Source: Bolinopsis microptera
Taxonomy: Eukaryota; Ctenophora; Tentaculata; Lobata; Bolinopsidae
Assembly (NCBI RefSeq): GCF_026151205.1
Contig: NC_087082.1
Coordinates: 15,471,365 to 15,535,364, forward strand
Length of the DNA stretch: 64,000 nucleotides
Direction of reading: 5' to 3'
Below, in pieces: positions 23,609 to 34,331 of this stretch (position 1 is the first letter of the stretch; every line of letters starts with the position of its first letter). The position numbers and the translations under genes are program-made. The notes under the pieces are model-generated. The model worked only from the letters and a program-made list of their open reading frames with translations. It had not been told where the DNA came from and did not search any database.

Positions 23609-23832
23609 CTTTCACTGGAGAACTTCCTGATGAGGTCTCTTCCCTTTTCTTCAACTAAATCTCTTGCCAAAATTACGAAACGGCACATTCGTCGTATAAA
23701 CAGGTTGTACACCGTTTGAGAACGGTGGCGGTGTTCAGTATATCTCTTGCAAAAGTGGAATGATATTAATGCTTTTCAAACAAAGTTACAACGAATTCTT
23801 CATGTAGTGCATCCTGGTTTTGGACAGGATAT

Positions 23833-24270
23833 ATTATGTTAAATACAATTGAAATTCGTGATATAAACGATAGTAAATATGCTCAATAATAGAAATTTAA
23901 CAATCATAACAAAAAAAATTATAGAGTTGCATAATTATTCACTGAAGAATCAAGAAACATTTAAACGTGATAAATATGACACATGTTCCCGCTGTTTGAT
24001 CTATATTACACTTATTTAACAGAGCACATTGTCGAACTACAGCGTCAAATTGGCAGCTGTTAGTACGACCTTTCATTTTACGATCATAATGACTTATTGT
24101 GCACCATTTAGAAATAACTTAAGCTATGTTTAATTTTTCCTAAATATTTCGAGACTAACTACAAACCAATAAATTCCAGAGAATTCTAGCGAATTCCAGT
24201 GGGAGTTGTGACAGATTTGTTTGCGAAAGTTCGTACTAATCGTTTAAAAGTACCAGGAGGAAGATTGATG
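23833..24270. other. No gene identified
   Basis: AT-rich flank of A copy 4. It contains one TTGTCGAACTACAG word like those at 2.0-2.8 kb, but no frame worth reporting. Confidence 0.4.
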
Positions 24271-24281
24271 AAGGGCACTGG

Positions 24282-24530
24282 TTACAGTGCAGAAACAGGT
24301 GATGTCGGAGTCGGACGGAGCGATGTTGAGGCTGGTGAAGGTTTAGGGACAGTCTGTGGACTTATATTAAACTTGCAGTATTGCTGGAATGTTTGAAAAT
24401 TAACCAACGTAAATGAACGTAATGTATCCACCATAACTTTAATACCCGAGTAACTGGGATGGAGGCCATCAGTCAGGAATAACTTACTCCTAGGGTTACC
24501 CTTGGCGTCCATAAACGCACATAATAAACT
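24282..24530 (-). pseudogene. SGNH-hydrolase-like C-terminal exon (DGLH motif)
   Basis: Minus-strand frame: FMDAKGNPRSKLFLTDGLHP then SYSGIKVMVDTLRSF, and a Pro/Ser/Thr-rich tail. LTDGLHPSxxG is the classic catalytic Asp-x-x-His block of SGNH hydrolases, and this copy keeps both residues. It follows an acceptor (attcaattacag). It lies 1.3 kb downstream of the GTNN exon at 25.79-25.96 kb on the same strand, so the two could be parts of one gene. The exons between them belong to another protein and the phases do not join cleanly. Confidence 0.5.
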
Positions 24531-24618
24531 GTAATTGAATAACAGAAATATACGTGAAATATTAAGGATGGGTTACTGCTAGGATTATGAACTAATTGAA
24601 AGTTGTACAATCACTCAC

Positions 24619-25360
24619 ATTCTGCCTTAAAAATGGCGACATCAAGAGCATTTAGGCTTGGTTTACATTCAACTTTGGCCGACATTTTGATGTACTCCCT
24701 GTCGTCCTTAGGAAGAGTCGAGATTTCAGCAGTCCGTATCCTCTTCCTAACTAAATCAAGCTCCACTGAGTCTCCACTTATACTTGCCTTAGCCTGCAGC
24801 AATTATATTCAAACGCTGGTTGTTGTTATTACACTAATTTTATACAAGATTCACAGTGATTCACACAAATGTTGTAGTAAATTTACTATGTAGGTTACCT
24901 GTGTCTCAATGATATTTTTGATGGCATGAGTATGTTTTCGTCTAATACTCTCTCCCGGTGTCTTTATTTCTTTTTCGGGCTTAATTATAGATGTTATAAT
25001 TAAAGGCCTCCCTCCTTGACTTCCCTTCACCTCGAAGCAGTTATCCACCTTAAAGCACTTGTCCACCATTGACCTGATTTGTAGTTTAATGTGAAATTAA
25101 ATATCAAAGTACGGATGTGGTCAGTGCCAATCATAGTATCCTGCGTAAAATAAACAAAAGTATATTATTTAATAAGTTATATTCAAAAGCTGCTACCTTA
25201 ATTACACCTTGTGAAATAACTTGTCCCCAGAGTTGATATGGCGTAAGAAATCAGCAAGCAAAATCTTCTCCGTATGTCCATAAGTTTTCAGATGCTCTTT
25301 TACTGTACGTTCTGAAAACTCACTCTCTCCTGCACATAATACACATGATGGACAGAACAT
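24619..25360 (-). CDS. Three exons of a repeat-associated zinc-finger-like gene
   Basis: Exon 25360-25208 starts MFCPSCVLCAGESEFSERTV and continues EHLKTYGHTEK: CxxCxxC and spaced His suggest a small zinc-binding module. Exon 25073-24899 reads VDKCFKVDNCFEVKGSQGGR and ends NIIETQ. Exon 24793-24619 reads LVRKRIRTAEISTLPKDDRE and ends ALDVAIFKAE. The last exon is 175 nt, phase 0 in and phase 1 out, exactly like exon 3 (22921-22747) of the chimeric Helitron gene, and the two align (KxRIxT, KxDxxYI, a Leu-rich end in IFK). The first two exons do not share phase, so one junction is wrong or an exon is missing. Function unknown. Confidence 0.4.
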
Positions 25361-25371
25361 TGCTACAATGT

Positions 25372-25497
25372 GAAGTGATATGATATGATGTGATATGTTA
25401 TGTTCTGTTATATGTAATATGTTATGTTATGCTATGTTATGTTATGTTATGTTATGTTATGTTATGTTATGTGACTTGATGTGATATGATATGTGAA
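25372..25497. repeat. (TTATG)n microsatellite
   Basis: About twenty pentanucleotide TTATG/TGATA units directly upstream, on the minus strand, of the MFCPSC exon. Confidence 0.85.
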
Positions 25498-25790
25498 ATG
25501 AATTTTTGATTGTGCAAATGAGAAACATTGAATATTTAATTAATAATGAAATAAATAACATGAATTAAATTTTGAAACCATCAGATAAATCTGTATAATT
25601 AATTTTGAAACCATCAGATAAATCTGTATAATTTATGAAATCCTCATCTTCGATGTCATACCACGATTCATTTGTTGGTGTGGTTGAGAGAGCACCTTAC
25701 CCCCCAATCTATGCATGCCAATAATAAAACCTCGTTGAATGTATCGACACATTTATTGGGTGTTAATTCCCACATCCCTTGTCCACTTAC
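25498..25790. other. Short tandem duplication, no gene
   Basis: A 40-bp tandem duplication at about 25565-25640 (TTTTGAAACCATCAGATAAA TCTGTATAAT twice). No frame of interest. Confidence 0.5.
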
Positions 25791-25963
25791 ATATACGCGG
25801 TAGTATGTCCATGACTATAATCAATGTTGTCCTAGGGAGCGACTGATTAAGAAGGAGCAGCAACTGTCTATACGATTGGTATGTTGTTCCCTCCACCTCC
25901 AGTTGTCCTATAATGTTATTTGTGCCGAGGAATACTGCAGCAACGTCATGATCAGCCAGGATA
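25791..25963 (-). pseudogene. SGNH-hydrolase-like GTNN exon, copy 2
   Basis: An acceptor (ggattttcag) and a GTAAGT donor bound 173 nt reading ILADHDVAAVFLGTNNIIGQ, TTYQSYRQLLLLLNQSLP and TTLIIVMDILPRI. Strand-GTNN plus a following hydrophobic strand ending in LPR is the block III / next-strand layout of SGNH hydrolases. It is better preserved than the copy near 15 kb, with no stop. The catalytic Ser block (GDS) was not found upstream. Confidence 0.55.
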
Positions 25964-26043
25964 CTGAAAATCCATTATATTAATTAACATTAATTATACT
26001 ACTAACTAAGGCCTACAGTTCTTGCTTTAAACTTTTCTATATG

Positions 26044-26615
26044 CGGCAAGAAAAATACCATCTTAGGACGCAAGGAGAGTAAGAACTTTACACGATATCA
26101 AGTTTATGATTCTCTTCGAATTGCAAGTAAAGGTCTCTTTGACCTCAGACTGTTCTTCTTCGTACATATTAAGGTAATCTCTATAACATTTTCTTATTAT
26201 AGATTGGTTGGGGTTATTCCTGGTATTCTTCCTTTTCCTTTTCGTGGCGGCATGCTATTTCTAAGGTAAAGGAAGTAACAAAATAAATCAAGAAGGAGGT
26301 GCATTCAAATCTACACGCGATGGGATCGGATGGTATGGGACTCATTATCAAAACTTCTTCACAACTAGCTGCAGGAACATGATTACCTTGGAGGTCGACA
26401 CAAAATTTAGGATCATCACGTAGACGAGCATACTCATCTACAACTTTCTTAGATGTGCGAATTTGCCTTGGGTCAAAAGATATGAAGTGCAGACCAAGGA
26501 GAGATGTTAACATAGAGATAGCAGTGTATTAATTAACGCTTTTCATGTAAACAAGTGAAAACGAATCTTTTATGTCATGTATCCAGGGTTTGGACTGGAA
26601 TTGCCCGCTTAAAGA
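26044..26615 (-). mobile_element. Diverged B...A unit with an internal ORF
   Basis: B copy 5 (ACCATCTTAGGACGCAAGGA, hairpin degraded) and A copy 5 (26533-26615) flank a minus-strand frame 26214-26513: LTSLLGLHFISFDPRQIRTS, then VVDEYARLRDDPKFCVDLQG. I do not recognise the protein. In A copy 5 the hairpin stem is TCCAG/CTGGA instead of TCCTG/CAGGA, a compensated change. This unit is older than the others. Confidence 0.45.
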
Positions 26616-28105
26616 ACTTCAATCGCGTTACATTACATAATTTTCTGAAACATATATTACATTTACAATAAATTATTGCCTGACTGCCATGAGTGACCTT
26701 TTGATGCTCCAGCTAGGAATACATATGCTTTGTTCGAAGTCAAACCCTGAACTTTGTGAACAGTGCAGGCCCAAGAGAGAACCAATGGAATTTGATAGCG
26801 TTTGAGCCATGTTTTACTATTCTTTTAGGAGATATGTATCTTGCCTTTTATACATGGGAATAGTGTGAGTGCTAGACTTAGTATACAGCCAGCCATAGTG
26901 TTATATGCATATGTCTCCTTTTCTCTTTCTGTTTTCTATCTTCTAGTCCGTCTTATTCTAACACTATCTGAAATTTAGCGCGTCTACACATATTCAACTA
27001 CTTAATTTAAGATATTACAAATATTTCTATGCTTAATCATAAAATGTCTCTGTCTGATCTTAAATATATTTTTCTAGTCCCGTATTTATTTAATTTAACT
27101 TATTTAATTGTAGCTACGAGTGAAGGGTTGAGTGTGATCGTTTGATCACCGTGAAACTTTTCTGAGTATCCAGTTTTCCACCATGTTGATGACGCAACTG
27201 TCCACATATTCCGTTGTAATGATCTACTTTGAGAGTAGTATCTATGTAACGTATTGGAATGAAAATAGCGCAATATAGTGGTACCTTAGCCCCACAAACA
27301 TTCCTTGTAACTCTCCACATGAAAGCTGTCTCCTTCCTCCTGGCGCAAAGTTGTAATCCCTCCCTGCAGTGGCCTTAAAGTTACTAATTGCGTTAGTAAT
27401 ATAGGGCTTGGTATTGCTTGTATTTCTCACCGAAATACAAGGTTAGCCAAAGTGACTCGTGTTCTATTTTTATCTTTTTCTCTTTCTGCCTCTACCTGCA
27501 GCTTCGAGTCCATCTAATTCTACCACTACTAAAATAATTATATATTTATTTAAAGAACAAATGTGAACAAAGTTCAAAGTTTTATCTTAAGAGCGGTGTT
27601 ATGAAATTTCAATTTATTATTATTATTAATTAAAATTAAACTATTGCAATATTTTATATATATACATATATATATAAAGATTTAAAGCGGTACAAAATAA
27701 ACGATCAACGTAATCGTTCAAGTTTAAGCTTCATGTATGATCAATCTTCAGGGACATAAATACAATCGAAATTTAAAAAATAACACAGTGAACCTTTATC
27801 ATAATATATTAGTGCTTTTCGATACAAATTGAAACCATGCCTTCATGTTATGGAGCCAGGGTTTGGACTAGTTTATACCCGCTTAAAACTTTTCCATCAC
27901 GATACATAATACTGAAATATAATACATTTACAATAAATTATATAATCACCACATTATAATCAACAAAATAAATTTGATAATACATTATATATTTATATGT
28001 ACAGACGCCGCGCGTAATTAAATAACGTGCATTACTATTACGATATCACATTTATCTATTAACCTTAGTTTCAGTGCTTACTGCTTGTTCATAGAAGGTT
28101 GTTGC
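26616..28105. repeat. Diverged repeats including A copy 6
   Basis: A copy 6 lies at 27812-27896 (CCAGGGTTTGGACTAG). Sequence beyond A copies 5 and 6 is also shared (ACATTTACAATAAATTAT), so the repeat extends past the A motif. A 100-bp segment at 27115-27222 (TGATCGTTTGATCACCGTGA) recurs at 32008-32100. No intact gene was seen, and the 60-70 codon minus-strand frames are motif-free. Confidence 0.5.
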
Positions 28106-28108
28106 TCT

Positions 28109-28256
28109 ATCATGTGGAATGTGGATCAGTACCAACTGTAAGTGACTCTTCTTGTTCTTTAGTGCACTGATCTAATTGAAGAGAAATATTTCTGTAACTT
28201 TTTGTAGTGAAATTAGACCATTTTCCAACCAGAGGTACCGAGGCAGAATTCTGCAC
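28109..28256. repeat. About 145-bp direct repeat, left copy
   Basis: Nearly identical to 28701-28840 (GGATCAGTACCAACTGTAAG ... GTACCGAGGCAGAATTC). Read on the minus strand the left copy is open: ASVPLVGKWSNFTTKSYRN, then SLQLDQCTKEQEESLTVGTD. The two copies flank the helicase remnant. Confidence 0.75.
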
Positions 28257-28333
28257 AAGACAGCACAATGTTAGTGGTAGCTGGTACCTTTTTAGCCATA
28301 CATAATTGTTTTCTTAACCTTTTTGCACTTGAA

Positions 28334-28720
28334 CTATTTTTCTACAGGACTGATCGGCACTGTACCTGCTAGTGTACAATTTTGATGGCAAAATTTGTTG
28401 CACAAATGCATTATTTTTCTACCAACTTTTTCCATATCAAATTTAACATATAATACCTTGTCTATAACTTTCACAGACACATTGTTGCTGTTAGACGTGT
28501 CTGGGGTATTTTTGAATTTGATGTGCTTCACAGTTCCGCAAACACCGTTACATAACTTGTCATTCACGTCGATATTTGCACGGACCATTACACGTGCCCC
28601 AAGCCCTAAAATAATTGAAGTCGGCAGTCCAGCGGTCTTGTTTATGTTGTCAGTAACGTAGTCTTTGATGTTTTTTATCACGTTTGTCAGTCTGATTGCT
28701 ATCATGTGGATCAGTACCAA
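28334..28720 (-). pseudogene. PIF1-type helicase C-terminal fragment (Helitron)
   Basis: The frame contains LPTSIILGLGARVMVRANID followed by VNDKLCNGVCGTV. This matches the C-terminal motif of PIF1-like helicases, including those of Helitrons (LxxGxxVMLxxNID...GLxNGxxGxV). Upstream helicase motifs (Walker A, DExx) are absent. It probably derives from a different Helitron copy than the HUH fragment at 18.6-19.5 kb, since it lies upstream of it on the same strand. Confidence 0.75.
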
Positions 28721-28840
28721 CTGTAAGTGAGTCTTCTTGTTCTTAAGTGCACTGATCTAATTGAAGAGAAACATTTCTGTAACTTTTTGTAGTGAAAATA
28801 GACCATTTTCCAACCTGAGGTACCGAGGCAGAATTCTGCT
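28701..28840. repeat. About 140-bp direct repeat, right copy
   Basis: Partner of 28109-28256, same orientation, about 590 bp apart. It lacks an 8-bp stretch near its left end and its minus-strand frame carries a stop. A local duplication around the helicase fragment is the simplest explanation. Confidence 0.75.
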
Positions 28841-28959
28841 ATTAGTTTTTTTTTCATTTTCGGAGGCATTTTCGAGACAATCTCATGATACGACGCAAGG
28901 TAGATCATGAAGACATAAAATGATGGTGTGATAAAGTGGAAAGCTTCAATCATTCATAC

Positions 28960-29588
28960 CATAACGGGGACGGATACAGTTCATCATAGCGTGGGGTATT
29001 TAACTTCTTGTTCGTTGAACTTTCCAAATCCGAACCCAAAGAGGAGGCTCCAATAGCCTGTACTCCGATGAAATTTTTGAACCAAACTTACAATTAATTG
29101 TGCTCTTCACGTTGCAACTTTTCGGTTATTAGCAACGAAAAAAACTTAATATTGTGCACAAAACTGTTAACTTGTATGGAACCAGTCTTTCCAATCGTTT
29201 GATTAGATCATGGGCATGAATCATGATTTCCGTTAAAGGTGTTGCCCTCGAAGTATGCTTGGGGTGCACAACCTAAAACATCTTTGCAGTTATTTTATAC
29301 ATTTTCACGACACGTGAAGATCGTCCTTTTTCCCCAATAAATGTATAACATCCACTTGATTATCTAGTTATCTCCTTTCACATCTCAACATACAGTAATT
29401 ATATCCCTGACTTTTTCTTGTCTTTGAAGAAGGATGAATACAGAATTTGATGTTTATGAGATAATCAGAAGACACCAAATTAGCCATTCTTACCCGGCGC
29501 CCCAGTTCGACCTTAGCTTAGGCTCTATCTGGTCAAGGCAATCTTCCTCGAACACATCATATAGCAGATAGCTGTTTTCTGAACAGAG
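28960..29588. repeat. Diverged duplicated segment, no gene
   Basis: Sequence at 29325-29470 (AATGTATAACATCCACTT, then GTCTTTGAAGAA) recurs in diverged form at 30410-30560. It precedes, on the plus strand, the transposase-like remnant at 29.6-29.9 kb. No gene was seen. Confidence 0.45.
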
Positions 29589-29900
29589 TTATCTTGAATG
29601 TGCACAGCATTCCTGCCAGTACTGCACGTAAAATAGTGCGAGGTACACACCCAGTTCTTCTATCAAGTCAAGGCAGTATTCTTCGAATACATCAGATAAC
29701 TGTTTTAGAAACAGGGTTATCTTGAATGTATAGAGCATTCCTGCCATCCACCTGACATGGTGGGTGGCTCCAGGTGCCCTGAACTTGATCCCGTCAGGAA
29801 GTGTTCCCCCAGTCAGAAGCTGAGCTAACTCTGCAAGTTCGCGATAATCGTGCCGCAGAGTGCAGCACAAATCAAAACCATATTTTTGCTTTAAACTCAA
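29589..29900 (-). pseudogene. Transposase-like remnant, 'FRAPGA..H.RWMA' family, copy 1
   Basis: Minus-strand 103-codon frame: LTGGTLPDGIKFRAPGATHH, VRWMAGMLYTFKITLFLKQL, then EELGVYLALFYVQYWQECC. A closely related copy lies at 39935-40210, and a more distant one at 49648-49995 shares the FY(V/I)xxW...DL pattern. I associate this pattern with an uncharacterised group of repeat-encoded, probably transposase, proteins in invertebrate genomes, but I cannot name the family. Short and without N-terminal catalytic residues, it is a dead fragment. Confidence 0.45.
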
Positions 29901-32240
29901 AAAAATAAGGTTCTAGCCTCTAGGCATATAATTGATTGATAAGTTGAATATAAACTTGGCTATTCCGGTTTTTCTAAGCTATTATATTTATACTCGAGAT
30001 ATGAATTTAATTCAGTATACGCGACCGCGGCAGAGTGGTTACCATGGAAACGAAAAGTACCACAGTATAATAAGGTTGGAGTTGAACTCTAAAAACTGAA
30101 CTGACTATATATTTTAGTGCAGTTTTCTTGATAAAATTACAGTTGATATATGTTCTGATTTAACATGAATTAATGAAACAAATTAATATGATTGCTGATT
30201 ATGTAAGGATTACGAACGGATGCTTTGCATTATTAATTTTGTGCAAATATTCTTTTTCTTTGATATCCATCTAAAGACAAACTTTTTGCCCTACGCATGT
30301 GCGTCGTGATGGTATATGAACCTCATAAAAGGATGTATACTGATATAGTGTACAGGGTGTTTCGTAAGATGTGTAACTACTGTATTTTCCACTTCCATAA
30401 TGTTAAGGAGATCGTTCCCGTGTTTTTCCTCAATTAATGTATAACATCCACTTCATTGAGTTATGATTATGTTAAAGACATGATCATCTCCTTTTATATC
30501 CCAACATGAAATAACTATATCCCTTTTTTCTCGTCTTTGAAGAAAGAACGATATTGAATTTGATATAGAATTTATCAGTACAGCAGATTGAAGCATCTCT
30601 AAATTATTTAATACTAATTTTTCCCGATCCATGACTCAAAGTGCCGAAGGCACAAAAGAGTCAAGGACAACTGGACAAGGGTTAGCGAACGAGGTTTTTT
30701 TTGGATATGGTAGCTTTGCGACCGTGCGTGCGAGTAAGCGTGTGTACGTACCTGCCATGCCCTCGTGCATTGTTATCGCCCACGTGACTACCTGTGCAAA
30801 GTTATTTTGCGCGATAATCTGAATTAAATAATTGTTGGCGCACGGTGCTGAACTGACCAAGTTGCAAGTACATTGTTAATTTCACCATGTACGTATCCCA
30901 CTAGGCACTAATTGATAGCATACTATTATTATTTTGAGTTACTATTACTATTTTGCACAGATCCGTGTCGGGTGTCAGGTTGCATAAACAATAAACATAT
31001 GGTTACATAGAAATAATCACGATTTTCAAATTCAATATGGCATTCTATTAACTGGGCGGCGCTCGGCCTGTCATTCCGCCATATCTACATGCTTATAAAC
31101 AGTGAAAAAGGGGGTCCCCAGGTTGTATGGAATATGATAAAATGCGTCATCACGGATCGGGAAAGTGAGCGGCCATCCACAAAAGAAAATCGGCCGCATT
31201 TCTTTTTATTGTATTGCTGTGTAAATTTAATTATAATTATAATTATAATTCAGTCACTCCATTGCCCCTTTACTTTACTGCAGTTTGAAGGGACACCATG
31301 CTGTTAAAAACACACAAGACTTGTAACATTTTCATGTCTCTGATACTTTATTTTTAATGTCCAGTTCTCACAAAAACTCGGTAAATTGAGCATCACAATA
31401 CTGTGAACAATGTCCATTAGCTAGGGAAAAGCAGAAAATTCTTTGTCAAAGTCTAGTTGACCCAAAGCGCCGCAAGTATATTCTATAAATCGCAGTGCGA
31501 TCTAATATTTTCTCTTACCAACTTGGATTCCACAATATGTTCCTGAGGAACATTGTTCCTCAGTTAATAGCCATTGCTAAGCAGAATTGATCGGATATCT
31601 CCATATTTATAATTTTTGTGATAATTGGAGTTATTCCATATCATAGAATAACATTTTTTTCCCTTGAAAACAAAATTGGATATATACATAATAGTATTAC
31701 AGTCCATGTATTATAAATGGTATCATTCCTAAACAAAAACAAAAAAAGGTTCATAGGACTGAAAAATACTAGTTTACTTTCGATTCAAAAGATTTGAATG
31801 TACCAGAGTCTAATGATTCTGGCCTGACCTCTTATTTTAGTATTTCTTGTTAAAATTATTTACACAAGCGTATGATGAAATCGTGATTTCTCATCAGTTT
31901 AAATGTTTAACGTCATAATATATTATCTCATTACACATAATATGTCAGTGCTTTAATTATAAAAGGTTTTATCTTGTTTTAGTTCCGTATTTATTTAATT
32001 GTACGAATGAAGGGTTGATTATGATCGTTTGATCACCGTGAAACTTTTCTGTCCACCATTTCAATAACGCAACTGTCAACATATTCCATTGTAAGGGCCA
32101 GGGCACTTGCAACCACCAGAAATATAACTCTCTTCCTCTTCAGCCAGTGGCAAGGGTTTAGCTGCATTAGCCTTATCCTCGAATAGCTTCTTGGCTTTCT
32201 TTAGTTTTTAGTTAAAACAAGGGTTTTTGACATCTGTACC
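29901..32240. other. Gene-poor stretch with a few diverged repeats
   Basis: Includes the repeat partner at 30410-30560 and a possible isolated terminal-repeat-like sequence at 30352 (ACAGGGTGTTTCGTAAGATG) without a partner. It also includes a diverged copy, at about 31495-31640, of the repeat seen at 33.9 and 35.0 kb, and the 32008-32100 copy of the 27.1-kb repeat. No gene was identified. Confidence 0.45.
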
Positions 32241-32241
32241 A

Positions 32242-32508
32242 TCACCTCCTGTGTCTGCTCTGACGGCGGAGATGCCGATATTTCTTTACATCGTAGTTGT
32301 TTGTATTAATTTTATCAAACCCAGACGATATGACCCCGAAAACAGTCGCTAGGTTCATGCTCTTCCCTTCCTGGTTACTGCTGCTCAGCCTATTGCTATG
32401 TTGGAATTCACACCCGCTGCACTCTCTGAGCCATGGAATGTAGACACCCTGGTTTGTCCCACACTTCTTAATAGATAATACCCCACAGCCGCTGTGCAGC
32501 CCACACAC
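32242..32508 (-). pseudogene. Cys-rich fragment, possibly Mutator-like transposase
   Basis: The frame reads CGLHSGCGVLSIKKCGTNQG, LRECSGCEFQHSN, then MNLATVFGVISSGFDKINTN. Paired Cys (C..C) followed by an N-terminal-helix block with '..VxGxxxSG' is reminiscent of the Cys-containing N-terminal domain of Mutator-like transposases. The resemblance is weak and the fragment short. Confidence 0.25.
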
Positions 32509-32509
32509 A

Positions 32510-33910
32510 AGGATTGATTCCTGACTACTGACTAGTGAGAACCATATCGCCTGTAATGGCAGACGAAACTAAAGTTGATAGCTTTCTCTTGGACGTGGAT
32601 ATTCCCTGAGATTAACTGGTGCAGTGGTCCCAGCAATGTTTTGATAATAAATATATCCTTGTGTTCGAATACTATGAGTTCAAGATCCCTAGATGTATTG
32701 AAAAGCTCTAATAAAATTTACGAGTCTCTGTTCAAATTTTTCATAAAACCATGGAACTCTTTTTCCGTCCCTCTCCAAATTCCAAAAATAGCATCTATGT
32801 ATCCCTTCTATAGTTTAATAGTTTCCCTAAACTGAAAGTTTCTGAGGATGTGTATGCTTCCCATCAGGACACAGTACAACTTTTATTCCAGCCGATCTGA
32901 GTCTAATAAATATATCCTTGTGTTCAAATACTGTGAGTTCAAGATCCCTGTAGTAATTATTTGCTACAACTCAGGTCGGGAGAGGTGTCTTATCTTCTTA
33001 CGTCAGTTTTAATTACCGTTATCTTTAACCTGCAGGTACCTGTTACATTATAGGATCGACATTCGACATGAGTATGGAAATGAGCTGGTCATTATCATTT
33101 ATCTAGAAACTATAATGGTTCAAACTTATAACTTTACGATAAGCTACAATGTCTAACGAATCAATCTAACGTTTCATGTTTGATATAACATTAATCAGGA
33201 ACATAGGATTCTCCCATCCTTTGTTAGTGTCGCAGGTCTCTCGGCAGTGGATACAGACCCTATTAGGACCAAGAACACTACCATAGTAAAACAAGTCGTC
33301 GATACGGTTACTAATCTACTGTCACAAACAAAAAGTGACAAAATAGAGCATTGGCAGATATAATAAAGTAATAACACGTGGAGAAAAACAAACAGTTCAT
33401 CATTAAATACATTAGGATAACAAGAAAAATATGGCCCAGTGCTTCTTTAAATTTTAAAATAAAATTAATATTTCCTACTTCGAATTTTCCTTTCTTGAAT
33501 GTTGGCATTTGTAGATAAGCTCTAATCTCTTGTTTAATGAACATGGATCTACTAGGATGTTCAGTTTCTCTAACGTACAGCTTAATTAACTGTATAAATA
33601 TAATATATATTTAAATAGTCGTCTGGGGAGTGCTCTACAGATCCAAGAGAATATTTTTCTCGGACGTTATTTCTAAAAAATTTTAAAAATTGACGCCACT
33701 TTTACAGTTAAATTATAATATGATTCAAATCTCTCTCTGCTTCTACTCAGATATATGCATTGATCCTCCTTTAAAGATATCGTTTTCGTTCTATTCAACG
33801 TTTATGGAAAATGTCGCTTTTGCTCTTTTGGGGCGCAAACAAAGGACATTCGGTGATGTAAACACTGACCGAAGTTTCAAGAAATGAAGCTAGTGCTTAT
33901 GGGCACCAAC
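32510..33910. other. No gene identified
   Basis: Contains a 60-bp diverged duplication (AATAAATATATCCTTGTGTTC at about 32648 and 32909). Short frames only. Confidence 0.4.
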
Positions 33911-33914
33911 AATT

Positions 33915-34220
33915 TTACCGACATATTGTGTACACGATACTAAAGTATATCTTCTCTCCGACTTGGATCCACGAGATGCTACCCAATCAACTGTAATTTC
34001 TCAGCAGAATTGATTGGAAAATACATATATATTTCATTATTCTTTCCTAATAAAAGATATAAAAACTAGTTTATTGAGACGATCCGCCGGTTCTCAAAAC
34101 CCGGTATCTATCGTTTTAATTTAGATTACAGCGTAACGTATAAGGTACTAACGAAACTTGAACAACAAGTTGGCTAATGTTAGCAATGTGTCTGAAGCAA
34201 CAAGTGGTCCAACAGATGGA
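33915..34220. repeat. About 300-bp direct repeat, left copy
   Basis: Matches 35015-35320 over almost the whole length (TGTACACGATACTAAAGTAT ... CAAGTTGGCTAATGTTAGCA), with scattered substitutions. A third, more diverged copy lies near 31.5 kb. It flanks the LINE RNase H remnant. Similarity continues past any plausible TG..CA end, so it is not clearly an LTR. Confidence 0.75.
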
Positions 34221-34331
34221 CTGAATAAAACAGATGTACTCTGTTTTAATCAGTCTTTTCTGTTTTGCCCGATCTCTTTTGTTTGTCCTCCTCTGTCTTC
34301 ATGGCTGTATGTGATGACCAGGGTCTGTATT

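Larger units (their letters stand above)
21340..23832 (-). mobile_element. Large B...A unit carrying a chimeric Helitron gene
   Basis: B copy 4 (21340-21425) and A copy 4 (hairpin 23811-23830) bracket 2.4 kb that contains the six-exon minus-strand model described separately. The order B...A on the plus strand is the same as in the small units at 15.8 and 17.0 kb. On the minus strand the A end is 5' of the gene and the B end overlaps its 3' end. The unit lacks HUH and helicase domains and so could not move by itself. Boundaries are approximate, because A-adjacent sequence in other copies extends further. Confidence 0.45.

Noticed and set aside
30352-30372. Isolated mariner-like end (ACAGGGTGTTTCGTAAG)
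   Set aside because: No inverted partner was found within a few kb and no transposase frame is nearby.
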